64,000 bases of DNA, from assembly GCF_027533625.1 (NCBI RefSeq), contig NZ_JAQAGZ010000005.1, positions 248,001 to 312,000 on the forward strand, in the 5' to 3' direction. Origin of the DNA: Paenibacillus gyeongsangnamensis. Its GTDB lineage: Bacteria > Bacillota > Bacilli > Paenibacillales > NBRC-103111. This document shows, piece by piece, positions 15,989 to 24,138 of this stretch. Positions within the stretch are counted from its first letter, which is position 1. Every line of letters begins with the position of its first letter. The position numbers were made by a program, and so were the translations under genes. Below the pieces are notes generated by a model. The model ran no database searches, was not told the DNA's origin, and worked only from the letters and a program-made list of their open reading frames with translations.

Positions 15989-17851
15989 TCACATGCTTCC
16001 CGGCGCGGGAAGGCCCAGAAGGCTTAGCGCTTCCCCGAGCGTTTCCCTGAACCGTCCCGTCAGCCACAAGCGGAACGTCTTTTCCGGAGCATCCGCCTTA
16101 TGAATGGGACATGTCGCATAAAAATGATTGAAGAGCGAAGCCAGCTCATGAGCATAGGCGCAGATCTGATTCGGAGCGAGCTCCTGCAGTGCGGTATCCC
16201 AGGCTTCGGGCCAATAGGCCAGCTGGCGCATCAGCAGCACCTCCTGGGGTTCCAGCCGATCGCTGCGGAAAGAACCGGGAGACCGGACTTCCTCCCCGTC
16301 CTTGGCCAGGACACTGCAGGCCCGTGCATAGGCGTACATCAGATAGATGCCCGTATTTCCGGATATCTCCGTGGCCTGCTCGAAATCAAAGATCACTTCC
16401 GTCTGAAGATGGAATCTGAGCAAATAGTAACGCACCGCGGCGGCGGCAATCGTACGGCTCGAGAGGCCCGTACGCCTTGAACGCTTGGATGCGACGATCG
16501 CTTCCATCCGGTCAAGCAGATCGGCCGCTTTCACGCCGATGCCCTGCCTTCCGGACATCGGGTAGGAGGTCCGGCGGTCCGACGTATCGACCCCGAGTCT
16601 CGATGCCGTATTCCGGCTGAGGGAGACGACCCCGTAAGAGACGTGTCTGAGCTGATGCGCCTGCTCCTCGAAGCCGAGCGCCAGCAGCGCCTGCTTTACC
16701 ATGGCCTGAGGGTATTCCTGGCGATGATCGATGACGTTAATGACGATGTCGGCATGGCCGAAGCGCTTCTTCATGCCGTGAGCGCCGGTGGACCAGATGC
16801 CGCCGGTGAATGGGATATATACAAAATCTTTGCCCAGCAGTCCGAACTTCCACAAATGATAGGCGATATCTTTGGCCGTATAGGTCAGAATGCCGTTCGA
16901 TCGCACCAGTACTTTATCGGATTGAAATTCCGCCGCCGTCTCCTCCATAGGCTCCCCTGACGATTTAAGCACCCAGCAGCCGGCCAGCTTTCCTTCCGTT
17001 TCCTGAACGAACGAAGGTGTCGCCTGCAGCCGCTTGAATGCCTCGGACCAGAGGCCCTCGCGTACGATGCTGCTTTCCCAGACGAGAACGTCATAGCCGA
17101 TACTGAACGTCTTCATCTCCTCCAGATGCTCGCGGACGATCCGTTCCGCGGTCAGGGAACCGATCCAGGCGAGGCTCGAACCGCCCTCCTCCATGGCATG
17201 GAGCACGCGGGCACGTTTTTCCTGCAGCTCCGGATCGTCTTGGTAAGCCTTGTTGATCCCTGAATAGGTATCCCAGCAGAAGTCACCGAACCGGCGATGC
17301 CGATCCTGTGAGGGGGTGTGAAGAAGCCCGACCACCGTGTCGGCCAGCTGATTGCCCAAATCATCGATATAGTTGTGAATCTCCACACGGAATCCCGCTT
17401 TTTTCAGCATGCGGGCCAGCGTATCCCCAATGCAGGAATTACGCAAGTGTCCGATATGGGCGGACTTGTTCGGATTGATGGATGTGTGCTCGATGACCAC
17501 CTTTCGCCTCCGGTCGGCTGAGGTCGAATCGGCAGGAAGGGGGGCAGCAGCCCATTTTTCCCAATCCACATAAAAGTTAATAAATCCAGGAGGAGCCGCT
17601 TCCAGCTTGCGGAACAAGTTCTGTATGACGGGCCGCGTCAGCAGCCGGTCTTTAATCTCACGAGCGATGGACAAGGGGTTACGTTTCAGAAGGCTCGCCA
17701 GCAGCATGGCCGTATTCAGGCTGTAATCTCCGTGTCCAGGATTCGACGGATGCTGCGGGAGGAGACGGAGACCATCCGGTCGCCGGTGTCCGGCCTCGGC
17801 CAGCAATTGGCTTACAACGTCTTCGGCGGCGGAAACGATGATACGATGGAT
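15989..17851 (-). CDS. argS: Arginyl-tRNA synthetase
   Basis: This class I synthetase charges tRNA-Arg with arginine. Visible are the N-terminal Add-1 domain (HGDYSLNTAM at about residues 41-50), the HIGH motif at 133-136 within SAHIGHLRNS, and a YPMSGRQGIGVKAADLLD block in place of a canonical KMSKS, a variant known in several ArgRS. The C-terminal DALR anticodon-binding domain ends the protein. Length is 620 residues, longer than B. subtilis ArgS (about 556). The start is the ATG at 17851 because GGGAGGT lies eight bases upstream; an in-frame codon at 17884 falls inside the leader. A T-box leader controls it. Whether the genome has a second argS cannot be told here. Confidence 0.93.
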   Translation of the reverse strand: MHRIIVSAAEDVVSQLLAEAGHRRPDGLRLLPQHPSNPGHGDYSLNTAMLLASLLKRNPLSIAREIKDRLLTRPVIQNLFRKLEAAPPGFINFYVDWEKWAAAPLPADSTSADRRRKVVIEHTSINPNKSAHIGHLRNSCIGDTLARMLKKAGFRVEIHNYIDDLGNQLADTVVGLLHTPSQDRHRRFGDFCWDTYSGINKAYQDDPELQEKRARVLHAMEEGGSSLAWIGSLTAERIVREHLEEMKTFSIGYDVLVWESSIVREGLWSEAFKRLQATPSFVQETEGKLAGCWVLKSSGEPMEETAAEFQSDKVLVRSNGILTYTAKDIAYHLWKFGLLGKDFVYIPFTGGIWSTGAHGMKKRFGHADIVINVIDHRQEYPQAMVKQALLALGFEEQAHQLRHVSYGVVSLSRNTASRLGVDTSDRRTSYPMSGRQGIGVKAADLLDRMEAIVASKRSRRTGLSSRTIAAAAVRYYLLRFHLQTEVIFDFEQATEISGNTGIYLMYAYARACSVLAKDGEEVRSPGSFRSDRLEPQEVLLMRQLAYWPEAWDTALQELAPNQICAYAHELASLFNHFYATCPIHKADAPEKTFRLWLTGRFRETLGEALSLLGLPAPGSM

Positions 17852-17879
17852 CATGGACAGGACCTCCCGTTGAATGGAA

Positions 17880-18150
17880 TGCAAAAAGGCCCCCGTCTCC
17901 GGATAGAGACGAGAGCCTGAAATTCCCGTGGTACCACTCTAAGTGTTAAACCGCAGCAAGGGTTTAACCGCTTTGTTGCTGTAACGGCCGGCATCGGCCG
18001 GATCCGCCTACTCCCTTCCGGGCTTCGGCGAACCATTTCCTGGATCCGTTTCACCGCTGACCTCCGTACCGGCTTTCACCAACCCGGCTCGCTTGGACTG
18101 TCGGTCAAGGCTACTCTTCCATTCAACAATGTTGTTGATATTTGGTTCAT
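17880..18150 (-). promoter_or_regulatory. T-box leader of argS
   Basis: On the minus strand the leader carries GAGCCGGGTTGGTGAAAGCC (stem I distal region), an AGTAGGCGGAT stem III-type segment, the T-box proper AGAGTGGTACCACGGGAA (complement of 17923-17940) and a terminator hairpin AGGCTCTCGTCTC / GGAGACGGGGGCC followed by TTTTT. T-boxes sense uncharged tRNA and allow read-through. The CGG at complement 18046-18048, in a GAAACGGATCC context, is a candidate arginine specifier codon. Confidence 0.9.
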
Positions 18151-18170
18151 ATGCTGGGATATTTACATTT

Positions 18171-18199
18171 GTTATACATGGAATCGCTGCTCATGTCAA
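18171..18199 (-). promoter_or_regulatory. Sigma-A promoter of the argS transcript
   Basis: TTGACA (complement 18194-18199), exactly 17 bp, then TATAAC (complement 18171-18176). The T-box leader begins about 20-30 bases downstream. Confidence 0.85.
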
Positions 18200-18331
18200 G
18201 CAAAAGGAACAAGCAGCCACTCCGGAATGAATGTTAAACGTTTTGTGAACGGTTCGCTGCAAGCGCAAGAGCGCAAGAGGGCAAGCATATTCAAGGGTAG
18301 CTCCGGCATGCTTGCCGCCGGGCGGCCGAGA

Positions 18332-18430
18332 CTATAGAAGATCCTTGTTATTTCGATAAAAGATAAAGATCGCTCCTCCGAACAAGATGGCGCCAAGATG
18401 GACGCCAATGACCAAAATCCATGTCAGCAT
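18332..18430 (-). CDS. Single-helix membrane microprotein, 32 aa
   Basis: The frame starts at the ATG complementary to 18428-18430 and ends with TAG at 18332-18334. The product begins MLTWILVIGVHLGAILF, continues with a second hydrophobic stretch and ends in a charged FYRNNKDLL tail, so it is one transmembrane helix with a polar C-terminus. AAAGGAG lies 12 bases before the start, slightly far. An overlapping ATG four bases earlier in another frame stops at once. Function unknown. The rest of 18200-18753 shows no gene. Confidence 0.45.
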   Translation of the reverse strand: MLTWILVIGVHLGAILFGGAIFIFYRNNKDLL

Positions 18431-18753
18431 CGCATTTACCCGCTCCTTTCTCTGTCCAGTCTAAAGGGAAGCTTCCGGTTTGGAACCATCCAATTGTCAT
18501 CCATTTTGTCCATCCAATTCGAAAGCGGCTTCGATGTTGTACGGAGACCATCGTACCCCGCAAGGTCAAGCCGGACTGACCTCATCCCTTGAGGCGAGCA
18601 GTCTGCGTCCGCTTCCGCTCCTAAACCTTCTTCCGTCTGCCAGCATCTGAATCGGTTCGCCCGAGACGGGGCATTGGCAGTCGTTTTTGAATGTATGCTA
18701 TCATGGAACAAGATCATATTCATTTCATCAAATTTTTAAGGATGGCATCCATC

Positions 18754-19896
18754 ATGAACAAAGGAACCGCCCTGCTGCGTCAGCAGAACGAGAAACGCAC
18801 ATTGGCGCTGCTTCGCAAGCAGCCGCATATCTCCAGGCAGGAGATTGCCAAAGCGATGGGAGTCAGCAAGAACACGATATCGCTGATCATAGAGAAATTC
18901 CTGAAGGAAGGCGTCGTAAAAGAGGTCGGCGCGGAGGACCCGGGCGGCGTCGGGCGGCCTCGAATCCAGCTGAGTCTGGTGACGGAAGCCTACAAGGCTA
19001 TCGGCATCCTGATTCAGAATGCATTCTGCCAATATGTAGTAACCGATTACGGCTCGAACATTCTGGAGGAGGGGCAGCTGCCGCTTAACGGGAACGATGC
19101 GGAAGAGGCGATCAAGACGCTTATCAAGCTGTGCGAATCACTGCTGTCCAGACATCCGGAAGTGCTCGGCATCGGGCTGGCTGTTCCCGCTTTGGTAGAT
19201 CCGGTGGAAGGCGTCGTGCATTTCTCCTCCCACCTTAATTGGAGAGAGGTTCCGCTCAAGGCGCGTCTCGACGAGGCGCTGCCGGTGAAATCCCTGGTGC
19301 TTAATATCGTGAAGGCTTCCGCAATCGCGCCTTCTTCCGTCGTCCCTCCAGAGGCGCTGTCGAATTCGTTCTATCTGCGGATCGACGAAGGGGTGGGCGG
19401 AGCCCATATCGTGGACAGCCGGATATACAGCGGGGCCAGCTGGAGCGCGGGGGAGATCGGCCATCTGCCCGTGCGGGCGGACGGTCCCCTCTGCAGCTGC
19501 GGCCAAAGGGGCTGCCTGGAAACCCTGGTCAGCCTTCCCGCCATCCGCGGCCGGATATTGCATGAAGACCCGCGGGCGGGGCTGGACGGGAGCATGCTGG
19601 ACGAATGGGATCCGGAGGCCGAGCTGGATGCGGCGATGGATAAGATCATCCGAGAGTCCGGCGAGTATGTCGGGACTGCGGTATCGCAAATCATTACCCT
19701 GCTCAACCCCAAATATGTCGTCATAGACAGTCCGTTCGAGAAGCTGGAGACGTTCAGGAACGCGGTGAAGGCTTCCGTGGAAAGCCGCGCCTTGAAATAT
19801 CCGCTCCATCACACGAGCTTACTGTTCGTAGCCAATGCCTATTCCTCCAGTATCGGAGCCGCTTTCGCTGTTATCCTTGATTTTGAAAAGGAATAA
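18754..19896 (+). CDS. ROK-family transcriptional regulator (NagC/XylR type)
   Basis: This 380-residue protein joins a winged helix-turn-helix (ISRQEIAKAMGVSKNTISLIIE, split here as two helices, about residues 25-50) to a ROK sugar-kinase-like domain with the zinc signature C-x-C-G-x-x-G-C-L-E (CSCGQRGCLE). Family members repress sugar genes and respond to a sugar or sugar phosphate. The ATG at 18754 follows AAGGATGG. An upstream in-frame start at 18691 adds residues unlike the family. It precedes a decayed sugar transporter and lies 2.6 kb before the amino-sugar operon; either could be its target. Confidence 0.85.
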   Translation: MNKGTALLRQQNEKRTLALLRKQPHISRQEIAKAMGVSKNTISLIIEKFLKEGVVKEVGAEDPGGVGRPRIQLSLVTEAYKAIGILIQNAFCQYVVTDYGSNILEEGQLPLNGNDAEEAIKTLIKLCESLLSRHPEVLGIGLAVPALVDPVEGVVHFSSHLNWREVPLKARLDEALPVKSLVLNIVKASAIAPSSVVPPEALSNSFYLRIDEGVGGAHIVDSRIYSGASWSAGEIGHLPVRADGPLCSCGQRGCLETLVSLPAIRGRILHEDPRAGLDGSMLDEWDPEAELDAAMDKIIRESGEYVGTAVSQIITLLNPKYVVIDSPFEKLETFRNAVKASVESRALKYPLHHTSLLFVANAYSSSIGAAFAVILDFEKE

Positions 19897-20050
19897 CAGC
19901 TTTTTTTTATTTATCGTAAAATGCGACTTTTCCCGGGTATTATTGTCCTTCGCTCCGGTTTTTCGGTCCGCTCCTTTCAGGTAAACTAATTCTTGTAAGC
20001 ACTTTCTTTTCACATGGACGCTGCTGGAGAGAGGATCGGAGGAGAATGGG

Positions 20051-21001
20051 ATGGAGCTGGCGACCGCAAGGATCGCGGGTGAAAGAGAGACGCTGCTCAG
20101 GAGGCGGTTAAGACGGATTTGGAAATACAAATTATTATACCTCTTGCTGCTTCCCGCTATTGTATGGGTTTTCATTTTTGATTATCTTCCCCTCTACGGG
20201 ATCGGCATCGCGTTTACGGATTACAACGTCATTCAAGGCTTCACCGGAAGCCAGTGGGCAGGACTGAAATATTTCCGGTTGCTGTTCGAATCCGAAATGT
20301 TCCGCCACGCCTTCATGAATACGGTGCTGATCAGCCTGTACAAATTGATCAGCGGCTTCCTGTGTCCGATCCTGCTTGCGCTTGCGCTGAATGAGATCCG
20401 GGCTGTCTGGTTCAAGAAGACGCTGCAAACCGCGGTATATTTGCCGAGGTTCGTATCCTGGGTCGTCTACGGGGGAATCATCACGCTGCTGTTATCGCCG
20501 GAAACCGGCGTTATTAACAAGATCGTCGAATTGTTCGGCGGACAACCGGCTTATTTGCTCGTAGAGCCGGCTTACTTCCGGACGATCCTCGTCGTCACCG
20601 ATACGATGAAGGAGATGGGCTGGGCCGCCATCGTCTATATCGCCGCCATTGCCGGGCTCAACCCGGAGGTTTACGAAGCGGCCATTATGGACGGAGCCAC
20701 GCGGTTCGGGCGGATCCTTCACGTCACCCTGCCGGGTATTGCGGGGACCATTGTCGTCATCTTCATTCTCAGGGTCGGATACATCATGAGCGCCGGTCTG
20801 GACCAGGTCATCAACCTGTACAATCCGATGGTATTTGAAGTGGGGGACATCCTGGATACGTACATTTACCGGATCGGCATCGAACAGTTCAGCCTCAGCC
20901 TCGCTGCGGCGGCCGACGTCATCAAGGGCGTCATCGGCCTCGCGATGGTGCTGCTCGCCAATCATATTGCCAAGCGGATCAACGATTCCGGCATTTTTTG
21001 A
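20051..21001 (+). CDS. LplB-type sugar ABC transporter permease
   Basis: The 316-residue permease has six hydrophobic segments, the N-terminal YLLLLPAIVWVFIFDYLPLYGIGIAF block (two adjoining conserved pieces) and the EAA loop EAAIMDGATRFGRILHVTLPG at about residues 210-230, which contacts the ATPase. It is full length and ends ...RINDSGIF, as usual. Normally a second permease (YtcP type), a lipoprotein and YesM/YesN genes accompany it. Here a histidine-kinase tail follows at once, so the transporter has lost its partners and is probably not functional. Confidence 0.88.
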   Translation: MELATARIAGERETLLRRRLRRIWKYKLLYLLLLPAIVWVFIFDYLPLYGIGIAFTDYNVIQGFTGSQWAGLKYFRLLFESEMFRHAFMNTVLISLYKLISGFLCPILLALALNEIRAVWFKKTLQTAVYLPRFVSWVVYGGIITLLLSPETGVINKIVELFGGQPAYLLVEPAYFRTILVVTDTMKEMGWAAIVYIAAIAGLNPEVYEAAIMDGATRFGRILHVTLPGIAGTIVVIFILRVGYIMSAGLDQVINLYNPMVFEVGDILDTYIYRIGIEQFSLSLAAAADVIKGVIGLAMVLLANHIAKRINDSGIF

Positions 21002-21264
21002 ACGTTATAGAGGCGCTTGTGCTCAGGGTCCAGGACAACGGACGAGGCTGCGAGGCGGATCGGATGAACCTCAGGCTATGGCAGCAGCCTGCGGGCAATT
21101 CCAAAGATCAATCGAACGGCGTTGGGACCGGCTACGGCACCATGAATGTCCACCGGAGAATCCAGCTGCACTATGGGGATGCGTATGGTTTGCGTTATTT
21201 GGAGGTCAGCGAAGGAACGTGCGTCGAAGTCGTGCTGCCCTGCCGTCTTGAGCCGTCGGAATGA
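21002..21264 (+). pseudogene. YesM-type sensor histidine kinase, C-terminal fragment
   Basis: Within a few codons of the permease stop, the frame reads LVLRVQDNGRGCEADRM and later GTGYGTMNVHRRIQLHYGD and GTCVEVVLP. These are the N/G boxes of the HATPase domain and the C-terminus of a YesM kinase (normally about 580-600 residues). Membrane, HAMP and dimerisation parts are missing. The junction at about 21000-21020 therefore marks an internal deletion that also removed a second permease and binding-protein gene, if the ancestral locus had the usual order. Confidence 0.8.
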
Positions 21265-21284
21265 AGCGCGGGGGTGAGTATCTC

Positions 21285-22079
21285 ATGTTCAAGATGATTA
21301 TTGCGGAAGATGTGAAGATCGTCCGCGAAACGTTGGTCCGCTCCATCAACTGGAATGCTCTGGGCATTACGCTGGTCGGTGCCGCGGAGAACGGGGAAGA
21401 GGTTATGGCCTGGCTGGACCAAGAGGAGCCGGACCTGCTGCTGACCGATATCGGAATGCCCAGGATGAACGGTTTGGAGTTGATTGAGGCGATGAAGGCC
21501 CGAAAGCCGGACATCCGCTGCATCATCTTATCCGGACTGAGCGAGTTCGAGCATGCAAGGCAGGCGGTTAAGCTTCAAGTGCTGGACTATATCCTGAAGC
21601 CGATCGATACGGACGAGATCGCGAAAGTCGTTACGCGCGCGGTCGAAGCGCTTCGCAAAGAAAGGGAGGAGCGCCGGGGACTGGCTGCCGCGGAGCAAGC
21701 AGCTAAGGAGACGCTGCCGAATTTGCCTGTGGCGCTGCCTCCCGGAGAATGGACCGGAAGCTTGAAAAAGAAGAAGCTGGTCGAGCGGGCAATCCGGTAT
21801 GTGAAGGAAGAGTATGCGCGCAGGGATTTAACGCTGGCGGATGTGGCGGCTGCGGTGGAGTTAAGCGAGAAATATTTGAATCTGCTGTTTAAAGAAGTGA
21901 CCGGCCTTACGATCAATCATTGGATCATCCGTCTCCGTATGGAGGAAGCCGGCCGGCTGCTGAAGGATCCCGCGATGAAAATTTACGAGATATGCGACCG
22001 GATCGGGTATGCGGATTAGGATCATTTCCGGGACAGCTTCAAAAAGCAGTTCGGTCTGACGCCGACGCTAGTATCGTAA
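21285..22079 (+). pseudogene. YesN-type response regulator interrupted by an amber codon
   Basis: The receiver domain is intact, with Asp55 in LLLTDIGMP, and the AraC-type DNA-binding domain starts well (KKKLVERAIRYVKEE). At 22017-22019 a TAG falls after ...ICDRIGYAD; the same frame continues DHFRDSFKKQFGLTPT to a TAA at 22077-22079, exactly the missing end of the second helix-turn-helix. A single C-to-T change of a CAG Gln codon explains it. The loss removes the recognition part, so DNA binding is probably impaired. The start at 21285 follows GGGGGTGAG. Confidence 0.85.
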
Positions 22080-22092
22080 CCAATTGTTGTAG

Positions 22093-22146
22093 CGGGAGTC
22101 AAGGAGAGTTCCCCCGGATCATTCTCCTTGACTCCCGTTTATTTTG
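22093..22146 (+). terminator. Intrinsic terminator
   Basis: CGGGAGTCAAGGAGA pairs with TCTCCTTGACTCCCG, followed by TTTATTTT. The rest of 22020-22487 holds repeat A, a candidate operator and promoter sequences. 22147-22285 shows nothing I can name. Confidence 0.9.
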
Positions 22147-22285
22147 CGGAGGTGACAAGTCCTGTCGGGAGCCATTGGCGGTTTTGGCGCCGCTGCTATC
22201 CTCTGCAGGCAATCGATGCACAGGAACCGGACCCGCTTGGTCGGCGCACCCGGATCCTGCCGCAATCAGGAACCGATTTTTTTAG

Positions 22286-22386
22286 TTGATAAGAATTTAT
22301 AAGTTTTCGTAACTTATAGCTTCGCATCAACCTTGGTAAACGCGCTGGTCCTTGTAAGACAAGGACGGCGTAGCCGTTTATTTTGG
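22286..22386 (+). repeat. Palindromic repeat family A, copy 3
   Basis: TTGATAAGAATTTATAAGTT opens the copy, three bases after a run of seven T residues. It has the CCTTGTAAGACAAGG hairpin and ends CGTTTATTTTGG, the last half-site being slightly decayed. Confidence 0.9.
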
Positions 22387-22388
22387 GG

Positions 22389-22451
22389 TTGACGCCGAAA
22401 TGAAAAGCGTGTTAATTTATTATTATCTAATTAGTCCTAAACTAGGATTAA
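22389..22451 (+). promoter_or_regulatory. Candidate promoter and palindromic operator of the amino-sugar operon
   Basis: TTAGTCCTA and TAGGATTAA (22431-22439 and 22443-22451) form a 9-3-9 inverted repeat about 37 bp before the symporter ATG, as expected for a GntR- or similar dimeric repressor. TTGACG at 22389-22394 could be the -35 element, with a poor -10 (TAATTT) about 18 bp on. The operator is better supported than the promoter. Confidence 0.45.
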
Positions 22452-22487
22452 TTAAGAATCATATTATTGCGTAAGGGTGGGAAGAAT

Positions 22488-24002
22488 ATGTCATTAGCGG
22501 ATTGGATCGTATTGGGGTTGTTTTTTCTGCTTATGATCGGCATCGGGGTTTGGTCCTTCCGCCAAATCAGCGGGACCCAGGACTTCTTCGCGGCAGGCGG
22601 TAAGATGCCCTGGTGGCTGTCGGGCATATCGCACCACATGTCTGGCTACAGCGCTGCGGTATTCGTCGCTTATGCCGGCGTAGCCTACACGTACGGGTTC
22701 ACCTTGTACATCTGGTGGGCGGTTCCGGTGTCCATTGCCATTTTTGTTGGCGCTTTCTTTATCGCCCCCCGGTGGTCGAGGCTGCGCCAACGGCTGAACA
22801 TCGAATCGCCGATGGAGTATTTATCGACCCGGTTCAATGTGCCGACCCAGCAGCTGATGGCCTGGAGCGGTGTGCTGCTGAAGCTGTTCGACGTCGGTGC
22901 GAAGTGGGCGGCCATCGCCGTCGTCCTGAACGTCTTCGCCGGCGTGCCGATGGCAGTAGGGATTATCGTATCCGGCGCGATTTCCCTCGTCTATTCCGCG
23001 ATCGGCGGATTGTGGGCGGATGCCTGGACGGATTTTGCCCAGTTTGTTGTCCAATTGATTGCAGGCGTGGCCATGTTCGTCATTATTCTGGCGAAGCTGG
23101 GCGGAATCGGAGCCTTCACCGGCATATGGAGCCAGCTGCCGCCTACGCACAGCCAGCCTTTGATCGGACCGTATACGCTGGGCTTCGTGCTCGCATATCT
23201 GCTGATCAACTTCCTGAGCTATAACGGGGGAACCTGGAATTTGGCGCAGCGCTACATCGCGTCGCCGCGCGGCTCTGATGCCCGTAAAGCGGCGATTCTG
23301 TCCGGCGCGCTGTATCTTGTTTGGCCGCTGATCCTGTTCTTTCCGATGTGGTCGGCGCCGCTCTTTTACCCAAACCTTAAGGATCCGACGCAGTCCTACT
23401 CCCTGATGACGATGGACCTGCTTCCGCACGGATTGATCGGGCTCGTGCTGGCCTCGATGTTCGCCCATACGATGGCGATGACGACGTCGGACGCCAATGC
23501 GATTACCGCCGTCATTACGAGGGATATCCTGCCGGTCATCTCGAAGAAATACCGCGGCCTCAGCGAGAAGGCGACGCTGGTGGTTGCCCGGGCGGCCATG
23601 GTAACATTTATAGTGATTACCTTAATCATTGCGATTTATTCCGGCTCCTTCGGCGGGATTCTGAGCCTGCTTATCGTCTGGTTCGGAGCACTTGTCGGTC
23701 CGATTTCGATTCCGATGCTGCTCGGACTACTTCCTGCCTTCAAGCACAGCGATTCCAAAGCCGCAATCATCTCTTGGGCCGCCGGTATTGTTACCTTTAT
23801 CCTTGTCAAATATGTGTTTACTGTCAGCACGGCTACGTTGGTTGCGTCTCCCGTATTGGTGTCGGCTATCCTGTTTATCGGCATGGGCCTGCTTAACCGG
23901 GGCAAGTCGGTCGCTCCCGAGGTAACCCAGCTCTTGAATTCCTTGAATGAGGATGTCGACGATACGCTGTCGAAGGGCAGCAGACTGAAGTACGAATCGT
24001 AA
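22488..24002 (+). CDS. Sodium:solute symporter (SSS family)
   Basis: The 504-residue protein has about 13 hydrophobic helices and SSS signatures: DFFAAGGKMPWWLSGISHHMSGYSA near residues 33-57 (two conserved pieces) and a GGLWADAWTDFAQF motif at about 175-188. Such carriers take up sugars, sialic acid or other organic solutes with sodium. The ATG at 22488 follows AAGGGTGGGAAGAAT; the 22467 start adds seven residues without a site. As the first gene of the amino-sugar operon, it probably imports the substrate. An N-acylated amino sugar is my inference. Confidence 0.9.
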   Translation: MSLADWIVLGLFFLLMIGIGVWSFRQISGTQDFFAAGGKMPWWLSGISHHMSGYSAAVFVAYAGVAYTYGFTLYIWWAVPVSIAIFVGAFFIAPRWSRLRQRLNIESPMEYLSTRFNVPTQQLMAWSGVLLKLFDVGAKWAAIAVVLNVFAGVPMAVGIIVSGAISLVYSAIGGLWADAWTDFAQFVVQLIAGVAMFVIILAKLGGIGAFTGIWSQLPPTHSQPLIGPYTLGFVLAYLLINFLSYNGGTWNLAQRYIASPRGSDARKAAILSGALYLVWPLILFFPMWSAPLFYPNLKDPTQSYSLMTMDLLPHGLIGLVLASMFAHTMAMTTSDANAITAVITRDILPVISKKYRGLSEKATLVVARAAMVTFIVITLIIAIYSGSFGGILSLLIVWFGALVGPISIPMLLGLLPAFKHSDSKAAIISWAAGIVTFILVKYVFTVSTATLVASPVLVSAILFIGMGLLNRGKSVAPEVTQLLNSLNEDVDDTLSKGSRLKYES

Positions 24003-24138
24003 TGGACCCGGGGCAGGAGCGGCGGGTGACTGTGAACCCTCGGATACGTTGCTTCTGCCCATAGAGTAAAAGGAGGGAGCATCCGCCGATCTGCGGATCC
24101 GGATGCTCATTCCTGGAGAGCAAAGGGAGGGAGTTCGG

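Noticed and set aside
15808..16050. Similar frames (…YKF…SFASTL.NALVLVRQG…) in several places
   Set aside because: They are translations of repeat element A and its flanks, not genes.
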